Positions 8,615-17,568 of a stretch of 64,000 nt of DNA are shown here, one piece after another; position 1 is the stretch's first letter, and each line of letters begins with the position of its first letter. The DNA comes from Clostridia bacterium (GTDB lineage Bacteria; Bacillota; Clostridia; Oscillospirales; Acutalibacteraceae). Location of the stretch: contig JAGALQ010000025.1 of NCBI GenBank assembly GCA_017625095.1, forward strand, positions 1-64,000. Reading direction: 5' to 3'. The position numbers and the translations under genes are program-made. Under the pieces are notes generated by a model. The model was not told the DNA's origin and made no database searches. It saw only the letters and a list, made by a program, of their open reading frames with translations.

Positions 8615-10588
8615 ATGTCAGATGTAAACACAAAGCCGTTAACTATGGAAGCTGACGAAGTTGTTGACGTTGACAAAATAATGGCTGAGTTTGACAAAGA
8701 GTCAAACACGCGAATTTTCAAAGGCGCGTTTCAGGTCATTATCAAGGTCGCAATGGTTCTGTTTTCTCTTTACGTTATGTTCGACGGATGGACCGGAACA
8801 ATGGAAGAAAGACAGAAAATGTCCCTTTTTATCGGCATAATCGTATTTATTGCATTCATCATCTACCCCATCCGCAAAAAAGAAGTTAAAAGACCTAACC
8901 ACGTTCCGTTTTACGATTGGATCTTTGCCGTATTGGGTGCAGGTTCATTCTTCTACTACACCTTCAACTGCCAGGCAATCGTTGACAGAGCATCAAGAAT
9001 CAACGAGGTTGATATCGCTGTTGCCATAATCGGCACGCTGCTTCTGTTTGAAGCCTGCCGACGCGTTGTCGGTCTGCCGATAGTGTGTGTATCAGCGGCA
9101 TTCATAGCGTATGCATTCTTCGTTGTTGAGCGCAATCCGTTGCGTATCATTATGTATAAGCTTTTTTATACAACCGAAGGTATTGCAGGCACACCGCTCA
9201 ACGTATGCGCATCGTTCATCGTTCTGTTCATTATCTTTGCTTCATTCCTCGAGCAATCGGGCATCGGTGCATTCTTTGTTGACCTTGCAAACTCAATTGC
9301 AGGTAAGGCAACAGGCGGCCCCGCAAAGGTTGCCGTTATCTCCAGCGCAATGGAAGGTATGTACTCAGGCTCATCGGTTGCCAACACTGTCGGCAGCGGC
9401 TCCGTTACAATCCCGACAATGAAGCGTTGCGGCTACAAGCCCGAGTTTGCGGCTGCCGTAGAAGCTGCCGCTTCAACAGGCGGACAGATTATGCCCCCCA
9501 TTATGGGTGCTGCCGCATTCCTTATGACCGAATATACGGGTCTGCCCTATTCACAGATTGCTATTGCGGCTATCCTGCCCGCAGTGCTTTACTTCACAGG
9601 CATCTTTATGATGATCCACTTTGAAGCAAAGAAACTCGGTCTCAAGGGTCTGCCCAAGGAATCAATCCCCAACTTCTTCAAGCTTGTTATCAAGAAGGGT
9701 TACCTTCTTCTTCCCGTTGTTGCGCTTGTTGTTGCAATGAACTATTTCTCACCTGCCAAAGCAGCCATCATCGCAATCCTTGTTGCAATCGCAGTCAAGC
9801 TTCTTGAAGGAGCAATAAAATCAATTGCACACAAAAAATTCGAGTTTGATATTTCGCTTTACATCCAGTCACTTGCAAACGGCACAAAGAACGCTATCGG
9901 CGTTGCTCTTGCCTGTGCGGTTGCGGGATGCATCTCAGCAATGGTACAGCAGACGGGTCTTGCAAACGTGCTCTCATCTCTTGTACAGTCGGCATCCCAG
10001 ATTCACCCGATATTTGCGCTTGCAATCACAATGCTTATGTGTATTGTTCTCGGTATGGGTGTGCCCACAACGGCAAACTACGTAATTATGGCATCAATGG
10101 TTGCTCCCATCCTAATGCGCAGCCTTGATTTGCCCATACTTGCGGCTCATATGTTTGTTTTCTATTTCGGTATTGTTGCCGATATCACTCCGCCTGTTGC
10201 TCTTGCGGCGTATGCCGGCTCCGCAATCGCAAAATCGAATCCGCTCAAGACAGGTATTACTGCAACACGTCTTGCCATCACGGCGTTCATCGTGCCCTAT
10301 ATCTTCGCCTTCAGCCCCGAAATGCTTATCATCGGTGCAGACAAGCCCTGGTACGAAATCGTTCTTCTTGTTGTTACTGCACTTTGTGGTATCTACATTA
10401 TATCCGCAGGTATGGAAGGATATATGTACAAGAATATGCCCTGGTGGGAAAGAATACTTGCACTTGTCGGCGGACTTTGCATGGTTATCCCCGGCATTGT
10501 CACAGACCTTGTTGGTGTCGCACTTATCGCACTTGTATTTGTCATGCAGAAAATCGGTGCAAAAAAACAAAATGCGAAAAAAGCTTAA
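8615..10588 (+). CDS. TRAP transporter permease, 4TM/12TM fusion
   Basis: This 657-residue polytopic membrane protein fuses a small DctQ-like domain (roughly residues 30-190) with a large DctM-like domain (about 190-560). It shows the conserved stretches SGSSVANTVGSGSVTIP, GGQIMPPIMGAAAF and GMGVPTTANYV. The C-terminal extension ends in further hydrophobic helices and a lysine-rich tail. TRAP permeases of this class import substrates by an ion gradient (usually Na+) together with a TAXI binding protein. It is the last gene of the TAXI-DUF1850-permease operon. Confidence 0.93.
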   Translation: MSDVNTKPLTMEADEVVDVDKIMAEFDKESNTRIFKGAFQVIIKVAMVLFSLYVMFDGWTGTMEERQKMSLFIGIIVFIAFIIYPIRKKEVKRPNHVPFYDWIFAVLGAGSFFYYTFNCQAIVDRASRINEVDIAVAIIGTLLLFEACRRVVGLPIVCVSAAFIAYAFFVVERNPLRIIMYKLFYTTEGIAGTPLNVCASFIVLFIIFASFLEQSGIGAFFVDLANSIAGKATGGPAKVAVISSAMEGMYSGSSVANTVGSGSVTIPTMKRCGYKPEFAAAVEAAASTGGQIMPPIMGAAAFLMTEYTGLPYSQIAIAAILPAVLYFTGIFMMIHFEAKKLGLKGLPKESIPNFFKLVIKKGYLLLPVVALVVAMNYFSPAKAAIIAILVAIAVKLLEGAIKSIAHKKFEFDISLYIQSLANGTKNAIGVALACAVAGCISAMVQQTGLANVLSSLVQSASQIHPIFALAITMLMCIVLGMGVPTTANYVIMASMVAPILMRSLDLPILAAHMFVFYFGIVADITPPVALAAYAGSAIAKSNPLKTGITATRLAITAFIVPYIFAFSPEMLIIGADKPWYEIVLLVVTALCGIYIISAGMEGYMYKNMPWWERILALVGGLCMVIPGIVTDLVGVALIALVFVMQKIGAKKQNAKKA

Positions 10589-10608
10589 ACGAGAGTATTA
10601 TAATAAAT

Positions 10609-10706
10609 GAGACTTCGAGAAAGGTGACGAGATGCCGTGTTCTTTGCCCCGAAGCTGTACAAAGGTACCGCGAGAGGGCAAAAACACGGCAAACGCACAA
10701 AGTCTG
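10609..10706 (+). other. Unassigned structured RNA element or 3' UTR
   Basis: Twenty bases past the permease stop, TGCCGTGTT (10633-10641) pairs with AACACGGCA (10683-10691) and TTTGCCC (10643-10649) pairs with GGGCAAA (10676-10682), with a single bulged C between them. An inner GTAC-aaag-GTAC stem and a possible closing GACTT/AAGTC stem complete a compact fold of about 95 nt. I do not match it to a riboswitch or ncRNA class I know. It could be a 3' UTR element of the TRAP mRNA or a small RNA ended by the terminator at 10723. Nothing else is seen in the 10589-10939 gap apart from two terminators and a promoter. Confidence 0.5.
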
Positions 10707-10722
10707 ATATAATAAATATGAA

Positions 10723-10758
10723 AATCAGGAAGATTTGCTTGAAATCATCCTGATTTTT
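10723..10758 (+). terminator. Terminator of the TRAP operon or small RNA
   Basis: An AATCAGGA-GATTT/AAATC-ATCCTGATT hairpin is followed by TTTTTTT. Confidence 0.8.
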
Positions 10759-10840
10759 TTGCTTTGTTTTGCGGAACGGTCAAAGATCGTTCCCTAAAAT
10801 TTTTTTGTGCGTGTTCTCGGTGACTTTATCGACAGTCTGT

Positions 10841-10874
10841 ATCAGGCAGCATCCGAGGATGTTGCCTGATTTTT
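10841..10874 (+). terminator. Second terminator in tandem
   Basis: A perfect ATCAGGCAGCATCC/GGATGTTGCCTGAT hairpin (one G-T pair) is followed by TTTT. It lies just before the promoter of the EEP gene. Confidence 0.7.
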
Positions 10875-10879
10875 AATTG

Positions 10880-10908
10880 TTGCAAAAAAGGATAATATGT
10901 AATATATT
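10880..10908 (+). promoter_or_regulatory. Promoter of the EEP-family gene
   Basis: TTGCAA (10880-10885), a 17-bp spacer and TATATT (10903-10908) precede the gene. Confidence 0.6.
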
Positions 10909-10939
10909 AGATTTATAAACATTAACAGAGGTGAATCAA

Positions 10940-11806
10940 ATGTCATTCAGTGAAATTTTAAACCACGTAAAGCAGATTATCTGCGCTCTTTTCGCGCTTA
11001 TACTTCCCGCCTTGGGCATAGGCACAGTTGAGGATTACGGCTCAAAGGCAAACACAGCGGAAGATGTAACAAGAATTATGTCCTTCAACGTACGCAACGG
11101 TGAGCACGACCGCGGCAAAAACGTGCCGCAGAGCATAGCAGACTATCTGCCCGATTCGGTAGGTCTGCAGGAGTGTGAAGGCACGTGGTATATGACGCTC
11201 AGCGCACATCTCAAAGATCGCTACGATATTGTCGGTGTAGGCAGACTCACCGGCATCAAATGCATCGGTGAAGCGACTGCGATTATGTACCGCAAAGATA
11301 AATACAACCTCATCGACAGCGGCACATTCTGGCTTTCCGAAACACCCGACAAGGTTTCAATCGGCTGGGATGCACAGCACCACAGAACCTGCACGTGGGT
11401 AATACTCGAAAACAAAGCCACGGGTGAGCGTTACGTTCACCTCAACACACACCTTGACCACAAGGGTGAGCTTGCACGCACAAACGGACTTGCACTTGTG
11501 CTTGAAAAAGCTGAGAGCTTTGATCTTCCCGTAGTTGTAACGGGCGATTTCAACTTTAAAAAGACCGAGCAGCTGTACACACAGCTTATTTCCGGCAATC
11601 TTACAGACACACAGGATGCAGCCGAAAAAACAATGAGCGGCAAAACCTATCACGCATACGACGGCGGTGAAGACGGCGAACCGATTGACTTCATCTGCGT
11701 CAACGAAAAAATCACATCGGTTAAAGAATACCGCATTGTACGTGATATTTACGGCGGCACTTACCTTTCAGACCACTACCCCATATTTGCGGATATCATT
11801 ATGTGA
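10940..11806 (+). CDS. Endonuclease/exonuclease/phosphatase (EEP) family hydrolase
   Basis: I place the start at the ATG at 10940, because AGAGGTG is then a correctly spaced ribosome site; an in-frame GTG at 10931 overlaps that site. The product is about 288 residues. A hydrophobic stretch near residues 12-30 suggests membrane anchoring or export. The EEP motifs follow in order: MSFNVRNG, VGLQECEG (metal Glu), LNTHLDHKG, VTGDFNF, IDFICVN and LSDHYPI (catalytic His). Members cleave phosphodiester or phosphomonoester bonds in nucleic acids, phosphoinositides or sphingomyelin; the substrate here is unknown. It is monocistronic and converges on nadE across a shared terminator. Confidence 0.85.
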   Translation: MSFSEILNHVKQIICALFALILPALGIGTVEDYGSKANTAEDVTRIMSFNVRNGEHDRGKNVPQSIADYLPDSVGLQECEGTWYMTLSAHLKDRYDIVGVGRLTGIKCIGEATAIMYRKDKYNLIDSGTFWLSETPDKVSIGWDAQHHRTCTWVILENKATGERYVHLNTHLDHKGELARTNGLALVLEKAESFDLPVVVTGDFNFKKTEQLYTQLISGNLTDTQDAAEKTMSGKTYHAYDGGEDGEPIDFICVNEKITSVKEYRIVRDIYGGTYLSDHYPIFADIIM

Positions 11807-11819
11807 TTCACCAATATAA

Positions 11820-11858
11820 AAACCCCTGCCGCAGTTAATCGATACTGCCGCAGGGGTT
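11820..11858. terminator. Bidirectional terminator between EEP gene and nadE
   Basis: AAACCCCTGCCGCAGT pairs with ACTGCCGCAGGGGTTT around an 8-base loop. A-rich and T-rich flanks serve both converging genes. Confidence 0.85.
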
Positions 11859-11866
11859 TAATCGTT

Positions 11867-12610
11867 TTATGCTTTTTCGGGAATGCCCGAATCAAACACG
11901 GGCATAAGCTCAAGCTTGAACAGATTCATCCTGTGCTTTCTGTCAATCATTTCTTTCTTGACGGGATCGTCAATTTCACCAGTACGGATGTATTTATCAA
12001 GCTCGGCATAAGTGAAGCCGAGGTTTTCCTCGTCACTCTTTCCGCAAAGTCCGTCAATCGGTGTTTTGTCAACCAGCTCTTTGGGCACACCGAGCAGATA
12101 ACCTATCTGCTTGATTTCCTGAACGGTGAGCTTTGACAAAGGAGAAAAATCGCCTACCGAATCGCCGTAGCGTGTTGAATAGCCGACCCAGTCTTCTGAA
12201 AGATTGCAGGTGTTACAGACACGTCCGTTACAGCTCTGGGAAACCGCATAGAGCGTTGACATTCTGATTCTGGGCGGAATATTCTGCAGTGTCTGTGCCG
12301 TTATTTCAATATCAGACGGAAGGTTGTTTATGATGCCGTCAACCGCATCCTTGATATTAACAACGTAATGCTTTATTCCGAGGTGGTTGACAAGCATAAA
12401 CGCCTTATCGATATCGTGCTGCTCACCCTGAGGCATAAGCACACCTATAACACGGTCCTTGCCGAGAGCCTCAACACAAAGAGCCGCAGCAATCGAGCTG
12501 TCCTTACCGCCCGAAATACCGACAACAGCGTTGCATCCCTTTCCGTTCTCTTCAAAAAAGTTGCGTATCCACGCAACACATTCGTTTTTTACCTTTTCAG
12601 CGTTAAACAT
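11867..12610 (-). CDS. nadE: NAD+ synthase, ammonia-dependent
   Basis: This 247-residue cytoplasmic enzyme joins nicotinate adenine dinucleotide with ammonia using ATP to give NAD+. The PP-loop SGGKDS (residues 33-38) that binds ATP pyrophosphate is visible, followed by the family stretches RMSTLYAVSQ, VGYSTRYGDSVGDFSPL and PIDGLCGKSDEENLGF. No N-terminal glutaminase domain is present, so it belongs to the short ammonia-using form. AAGGAGGAG precedes the ATG at 12610. It lies 15 bases downstream of the nicotinamidase gene, forming a two-gene NAD salvage operon. Confidence 0.95.
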   Translation of the reverse strand: MFNAEKVKNECVAWIRNFFEENGKGCNAVVGISGGKDSSIAAALCVEALGKDRVIGVLMPQGEQHDIDKAFMLVNHLGIKHYVVNIKDAVDGIINNLPSDIEITAQTLQNIPPRIRMSTLYAVSQSCNGRVCNTCNLSEDWVGYSTRYGDSVGDFSPLSKLTVQEIKQIGYLLGVPKELVDKTPIDGLCGKSDEENLGFTYAELDKYIRTGEIDDPVKKEMIDRKHRMNLFKLELMPVFDSGIPEKA

Positions 12611-12625
12611 TGTTTTCTCCTCCTT

Positions 12626-13132
12626 TTATTCTCCGATAACGTCAATCTGGCACATCTTCATCGTTGCAAGTGCGGCACGGTGAGTTTCAGGCGTAACACC
12701 TGCACAGCAGGCGGCATCGACCTTAACCTCAGCATCGGGGAAATTCGCTTTGATTATAAGCGCATTTGATACAACACATATATCAGTGCAAAGTCCGATA
12801 ATTTCAACCGATTCCAGATTTTCCTCATTCCAGTTCGGCCAGCCGAAATTGGGTTTATCTATTATCCTGCAGCCCTCAACATAAAGCCCCTGCGCAATCT
12901 GCCAGCCGACAGTGCCTTTAATGCAGTGAGGTACGGGGAGCTTTTTGCCCTCGGGCGTTTCAAGATAGTTTTCTGTATGCGTATCGCGAGTAAAAATTAC
13001 TTCGTCGCCGTTTTCTGCATACTCTCTGATTTTCGCCTTTACATTCGGCAGAATGGCAACCGCCTCTTTTGTTCCGAGAGCCATATCTATAAAATCGTTC
13101 TGCATATCAACTACAATAAGTGTTTTTTTCAT
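12626..13132 (-). CDS. pncA: Nicotinamidase / isochorismatase-family amidohydrolase
   Basis: This 168-residue cytoplasmic hydrolase should convert nicotinamide to nicotinate. The catalytic triad D9 (VVDMQNDF), K93 and C119 (CTDICV), and the likely metal ligands D50, H52 and H69, all fit nicotinamidase. Pairing with nadE supports this over other isochorismatase-fold activities. The intermediate steps (PncB, NadD) are not in the window. The start ATG at 13132 follows AAGAGGAG, and a good promoter lies at 13171-13199. Confidence 0.9.
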   Translation of the reverse strand: MKKTLIVVDMQNDFIDMALGTKEAVAILPNVKAKIREYAENGDEVIFTRDTHTENYLETPEGKKLPVPHCIKGTVGWQIAQGLYVEGCRIIDKPNFGWPNWNEENLESVEIIGLCTDICVVSNALIIKANFPDAEVKVDAACCAGVTPETHRAALATMKMCQIDVIGE

Positions 13133-13170
13133 ATCGGTCGCTCCTCTTAAAGCAGATACTTGCTGTTTCC

Positions 13171-13199
13171 ATTATACTTTCATTTTCACATCAGCGCAA
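13171..13199 (-). promoter_or_regulatory. Promoter of pncA-nadE
   Basis: The minus strand has TTGCGC (13194-13199), a 17-bp spacer and TATAAT (13171-13176). Confidence 0.55.
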
Positions 13200-13210
13200 G
13201 AAGTTTGATT

Positions 13211-13255
13211 AAAAAAATCAGGTGCAACGGGAATCAAATCCTGCTGCACCTGATT
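13211..13255 (-). terminator. Terminator of the V-ATPase operon
   Basis: AATCAGGTGCA (13216-13226) pairs with TGCACCTGATT (13245-13255), and on the minus strand a run of Ts follows. It lies 17 bases past the stop of the proteolipid gene, the last of the operon. Confidence 0.8.
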
Positions 13256-13271
13256 GTTGTTTTGCTTGTTT

Positions 13272-13697
13272 TTAGCCGAGGGCAACCATACTGAAAACGA
13301 GTGCGAAAAGTGCAACCGTTTCACAAAGACCGACAACAGTGATGTACTGTGAGAAGCCTTTGCCTGTTTCAGCAAGAGCATCTGCACCTGCAGCGCCTGC
13401 CTTGCCCTGGAAAACAGCGGAAGCTGCCATTGCAACACCTGAAGCAAGACCGAGACCGAGAAGGAAAGCGGGGTCTGCATCTGAGCCCTTCATCTGCTGC
13501 ATAAGAAGGAAGCCGTAGATTGTCTGTGTAAGAGGAGCACCTGCGAAAACCGTAAGGATGAAGGGTGCTGCCTTGTTGCTCATATAGCATTTTTTCCATG
13601 CACCGATTGATGCCTGACCTGCGATACCGATACCGATTGCAGAGCCGATTGCGGCAATGCCCATAGAGAGTGCTGTTGCTAATAATCCGAAATTCAT
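13272..13697 (-). CDS. atpK: V-type ATP synthase subunit K (membrane proteolipid)
   Basis: This is a 141-residue, four-helix proteolipid that forms the rotating c-ring. It contains two hairpins of the c-subunit fold. T57-Q58 (PLTQTIYGF), Q97 (VFQGKAGAAG) and E126 (GLCETVAL) correspond by pattern to T64, Q65, Q110 and E139 that bind Na+ in Enterococcus hirae NtpK. Na+ rather than H+ coupling is therefore plausible (inference). It follows subunit I by 12 bases and is the last gene of the operon. AAAGGAG precedes the ATG. Confidence 0.93.
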   Translation of the reverse strand: MNFGLLATALSMGIAAIGSAIGIGIAGQASIGAWKKCYMSNKAAPFILTVFAGAPLTQTIYGFLLMQQMKGSDADPAFLLGLGLASGVAMAASAVFQGKAGAAGADALAETGKGFSQYITVVGLCETVALFALVFSMVALG

Positions 13698-13709
13698 AAT
13701 TATTCTCCT

Positions 13710-15626
13710 TTAATCTGTTTGTTCTTCAAAAGGTTTGAATTTATGTCCGCTCCAGGACATATCAAGGTGTGATGAAAATTCCAGCGTGTTTAGTCTGATT
13801 CCGTGTACGATAACCGAAAGAACATTGAGTATCATATTCAGTCCGTGACCGAAGACCAGAAGGAAAATTCCGAGCACCATAAACATAAAGTTACCGAGCA
13901 GCGGTCCTGCCAGCTCATTTACCGTTGCGGAAATTGCCGCACCTGCAAGACCGACAGCCCAGAGGCGTATATACGAAACTATATCAGAGAAGACGTTGAC
14001 AACACCAAGCAATACCGAAACGATATTCTTCAGGCTTGCAGTTATTGATTTTATAATACTTCCCTCATAGTTTGAGAAAACAAAGCTCATAACAAAGCCG
14101 ATACCTATCAATGCGATTGCAACCGTGCCTACGGGCACACCGCCGATTACCAGACCGAAGCTGAAAACCTCGGCGTTGACAACAAGGCTGAGCACAAGAT
14201 AGTAGATACCGAAAAGCTGTAAAACAGAACCGATATCACCAAGCATCTTCACAGACTTTATATTTCTGAATACACCCTTGATGTGAGCAACCGTCAGCTG
14301 AACAAGAGCCAGCGTGAAACATAATATCTGAAGATTCTGTGCCGTTGTGAGTCCGACCTCGCCCTGAGTCCAGAAAGGATGCCATATCCTGTCGGCATAA
14401 ACATTCGAAATAACGGGTACGGAAAGTGCCTTTATCCATTGCGGCAGCTGCTCGGGAGAAAGACCGAACCACGTACACGTGAGTGTGCCCCAGAGCATCG
14501 TAGACAGTCCGAAAAGACCTACGAGCAGAAAAGTCGGTGAAACCTTCTTATCTTTGACTGCCGATTTGACAACCATAGCCGCGGCAACCGCTGTTATGAG
14601 AAGACCGTATCCTCCGTCGCCGAAAATAATTCCGAAGAATATGAGTATGAAGCCAAGGAACCAAGCGGAAATATCGTATTCAAAATATCCGGGCACAGTA
14701 CCGAGGAAATCGGTCAGCGGATAAATAAGGCTGACAAATTTGTTGTTCTTCAGCTTTGTCGGAACGTTATCGTCAGGTGTGGGATCTTCAATAAGCAGTG
14801 CCCACGAATTGTCTTTTGCCGTTTGCCTGAGCTTATCGAGGTTATCAGTTTCAACGTAGCCTCTGAAATACGCAACGCTGAAATCTCCCTTACCGTCAGC
14901 TGATAAGTTTTCGTTTGCCATACCTGTAGCGTAAACCTCAAATTCAACGTCTTTTTCGATTGCGCTGACAGCGGCCTTCATACTCGTCACACAGCCTGCG
15001 TACGATAAAATCTTTTCGTCAATTTCTTTTATGCGGCTGCTGAGCTGTGTAACCTTTGCTTGAGCCTGAGCTGTTGAAATCTGAGGCAGCTCAAATCGGT
15101 AAGCATCAAGTTTTTTCACCGCCTGAGCATCCGAATCCGAGACGATAAGCATAAACCTGACAGAGGCTTTGCCTGCGGCAAGTCTGACGGTTTTCACTTC
15201 TTCGCCCAGGCTCTCGTACTCTGATTTCGGCATTTCGTAAAACGCAACCTCTATGCCGTTTTCTGCAATACTTTTGATTTTTTTGGGGTCAATCTCACCC
15301 CAGCTTTTAAGTCTGTCAAGCTCTGCGGTCAGCGTGACTTTCTCCGAATGACAGATTTTCTTCTCTTCTTCAAGTGCGGCAATTTCTTTTGCTGCTGCTA
15401 ACGCTTCGGAAACGGAAAGCTTCTTTTCTTTCGCTTTTTTGTCCTTTCCTACCGTGAAAACCGCACTTTCGAGCAAGCTGATTTCTGCCTTGAGCTCTTC
15501 GAGCCTTGCGCCTGAGCCTTCCGATATTTCAATATGGAGGAAGCCCGCTTTGCGAAGCTTTCTGAGTGCTTCGTGTTTTTTATCTCCCGGTATAACGAGA
15601 GAAACTTTTTTCATAGGCACGATCAT
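13710..15626 (-). CDS. atpI: V-type ATP synthase subunit I (a-subunit homologue)
   Basis: At 638 residues it has the two-part build of the family: a cytoplasmic N-terminal half (about 1-320) with coiled-coil stretches, then a C-terminal half with about eight membrane segments. The segments around residues 470-600 hold the ion half-channels; the conserved Arg is expected in the helix containing SYIRLWAVGLAGAAIS. It forms part of the stator and the ion path against the K ring. The start ATG overlaps the stop of subunit D as ATGA, with AAAGGAGG inside the D gene. Confidence 0.93.
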   Translation of the reverse strand: MIVPMKKVSLVIPGDKKHEALRKLRKAGFLHIEISEGSGARLEELKAEISLLESAVFTVGKDKKAKEKKLSVSEALAAAKEIAALEEEKKICHSEKVTLTAELDRLKSWGEIDPKKIKSIAENGIEVAFYEMPKSEYESLGEEVKTVRLAAGKASVRFMLIVSDSDAQAVKKLDAYRFELPQISTAQAQAKVTQLSSRIKEIDEKILSYAGCVTSMKAAVSAIEKDVEFEVYATGMANENLSADGKGDFSVAYFRGYVETDNLDKLRQTAKDNSWALLIEDPTPDDNVPTKLKNNKFVSLIYPLTDFLGTVPGYFEYDISAWFLGFILIFFGIIFGDGGYGLLITAVAAAMVVKSAVKDKKVSPTFLLVGLFGLSTMLWGTLTCTWFGLSPEQLPQWIKALSVPVISNVYADRIWHPFWTQGEVGLTTAQNLQILCFTLALVQLTVAHIKGVFRNIKSVKMLGDIGSVLQLFGIYYLVLSLVVNAEVFSFGLVIGGVPVGTVAIALIGIGFVMSFVFSNYEGSIIKSITASLKNIVSVLLGVVNVFSDIVSYIRLWAVGLAGAAISATVNELAGPLLGNFMFMVLGIFLLVFGHGLNMILNVLSVIVHGIRLNTLEFSSHLDMSWSGHKFKPFEEQTD

Positions 15627-16255
15627 AACGAATAAACCTCCTTTGCCGAAGGCTCTTCATTACGAAGGGCTATCTTACGTTTTGATATTTTAGAACGAAC
15701 AACGGCACTGACCTGCTGGTCGGAAAGATAAATCGATATCTTGCGGATGTTCTCTTCTGTTTCGGGGATTTTAACCTTTTCAAACAGATTGACTCGCTGT
15801 GAGGTAGAGCGCAGCTCTGCTTCAAGCAGCCTTACCTGTTCTTCCAACACTTCCGCTTCAAGATCAAGCGACATTGCTTTTTCCATATGGTTGGCGGCAA
15901 TATCAACCCAGAGGGGCGTTTCGTACAAATCGTAATCTCCTCTGGAAAAATCCGCACCCTCGAAGGTGGGAATCGCAACGCCTGCAATGTTTCCTTCACC
16001 CTTACGGATATTGCTTACGGTGATTATTCCGTCAGGGAACGCATCGCTTTCGCTGAAAACGGCAATCCAGGAGCCAAAACCTTTTTCAAGGTTTTCCTTC
16101 TCTTTGAGCACCGCTTTAGCCTTCGCCTCAATAGTGCGTATCTCCGATTGAAGCTGTTGTTTTTTAAGTGTCAGAGTAGGCAAATATCTCCGGTACATCT
16201 TGAGTGCATCCTTCTGTACCTTTAACTCGTTTTTAGTCAGTTTGATTTTTGCCAC
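15623..16255 (-). CDS. atpD: V-type ATP synthase subunit D (central stalk)
   Basis: This 210-residue, mostly helical protein is the rotor shaft linking the A3B3 head to the membrane ring. N-terminal TKNELKVQKDALKMYRRYLPTL and the C-terminal heptad-rich stretch give the long antiparallel coiled coil expected. The start is GTG at 16255, preceded by AAGGAGG. It lies 11 bases downstream of subunit B and overlaps subunit I. Confidence 0.9.
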   Translation of the reverse strand: MAKIKLTKNELKVQKDALKMYRRYLPTLTLKKQQLQSEIRTIEAKAKAVLKEKENLEKGFGSWIAVFSESDAFPDGIITVSNIRKGEGNIAGVAIPTFEGADFSRGDYDLYETPLWVDIAANHMEKAMSLDLEAEVLEEQVRLLEAELRSTSQRVNLFEKVKIPETEENIRKISIYLSDQQVSAVVRSKISKRKIALRNEEPSAKEVYSL

Positions 16256-16266
16256 TTCAATCCTCC

Positions 16267-17568
16267 TTACTTATCGGGCCAGAATTCATCGGTAAGGTCG
16301 GATTTGATACCGGTTTCATCTTTTTCAAAGCACTCGGCAAGGATTTCCCAGCCAAGGTCAAGCGCTTCTTCAAGCGTGAGGTTGACAGAAAGATCCATAA
16401 GCTTGTCTTCAAAAAGTTTACCGTATCTGAGCAGCTTTTCATCCCAACGGCTCATTGCAAAGCCCATGTTTTTCTTCTCGATTGTTTCTTTGTAAGAGGA
16501 ATACATACGGATCATATTGTCCATAAGTGCACGATGGTCTTTACGGGTTTTGCCGTTGACATTCTGCTTGAGTCGGGAAAGCGAGCCGAACGGCTCAATA
16601 CGGCCGCCCTTGAGATAATACTGACCTTCCGTGATGTAGCCTGTATTATCGGGAACGGGATGAGTTACGTCATCACCGGGCATTGTCGTAACGGCAAGAA
16701 CCGTGACAGAGCCTGAATCGTCAAAGTCAACAGCCTTTTCGTAACGGGAGGCAAGCTGTGAATAGAGGTCACCGGGGTAGCCTCTGTTTGAGGGAACCTG
16801 TTCCTGGGTGATGGCAATTTCTTTCATTGCATCGGCAAAGTTTGTCATATCTGTCAGCAGCACAAGAACATCCTTGTTCTGCAGTGCAAACTGTTCTGCC
16901 GTTGCAAGCACCATATCGGGAATCATCATACATTCAACCGTCGGGTCTGATGCGGTATGAATGAACATTACCGTCTTGCTCAGCGCACCGCCGTTTGAAA
17001 GCTCCTCTTTTAAATAGAGGAAGTCGTCATATTTAAGACCCATACCGCCGAGGATGATAACGTCCGCCTCAGCCTGAAGGGCAATTCTTGCAAGAAGCTG
17101 ATTGTAAGGCTCACCCGAAATTGAGAAAATCGGGAGCTTCTGAGAAACGACAAGAGTGTTGAACATATCAATCATCGGAATGTTCGTTCTCATCATACGG
17201 TTTGCAAGAATACGTTTTGTCGGATTGACGGAAGGACCGCCGATGGATTTCATATTTTCCGTGAGCGCAGGGCCCTTATCTCTCGGTTCACCCGAACCGT
17301 CAAAGATTCTGCCGAGAAGATCCTCGCTGAATGAAACTCTCATTTCATGGCCGAGGAAACGGACTTCGTCGCCCGTCGACACACCCTGGCCGCCTGCAAA
17401 GACCTGCAGTGAAACCGTATCGCCGTCAATTTTATTGACCTGTGCGAGAGATTTGCCAAAACGGGTGCTTATCTGTGCAAGCTCATTGTTGCGCACACCG
17501 TCTGCTTTAACGGTGATAACATTACCCGTAATGGATTCAATTTTGTTGAAAACTTTATTCATTATCAC
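16267..17568 (-). CDS. atpB: V-type ATP synthase subunit B (regulatory)
   Basis: This 433-residue non-catalytic head subunit is slightly shorter than the usual ~460. It shows the beta-barrel start, [34 protein letters not shown] and [14 protein letters not shown]. As expected for B it lacks a Walker A GKT. The likely start is GTG at 17568, six bases after AAAGGA and overlapping the subunit A stop; an ATG two codons later is an alternative. Tight overlap with A supports co-translation and equal stoichiometry. Confidence 0.94.
   Translation of the reverse strand: MIMNKVFNKIESITGNVITVKADGVRNNELAQISTRFGKSLAQVNKIDGDTVSLQVFAGGQGVSTGDEVRFLGHEMRVSFSEDLLGRIFDGSGEPRDKGPALTENMKSIGGPSVNPTKRILANRMMRTNIPMIDMFNTLVVSQKLPIFSISGEPYNQLLARIALQAEADVIILGGMGLKYDDFLYLKEELSNGGALSKTVMFIHTASDPTVECMMIPDMVLATAEQFALQNKDVLVLLTDMTNFADAMKEIAITQEQVPSNRGYPGDLYSQLASRYEKAVDFDDSGSVTVLAVTTMPGDDVTHPVPDNTGYITEGQYYLKGGRIEPFGSLSRLKQNVNGKTRKDHRALMDNMIRMYSSYKETIEKKNMGFAMSRWDEKLLRYGKLFEDKLMDLSVNLTLEEALDLGWEILAECFEKDETGIKSDLTDEFWPDK

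Noticed and set aside
10112-10570. 152-codon Cys-rich minus-strand frame inside the TRAP permease
   Set aside because: Antisense shadow of the strongly supported permease gene; Cys arises from the complement of Ala/Gly codons.
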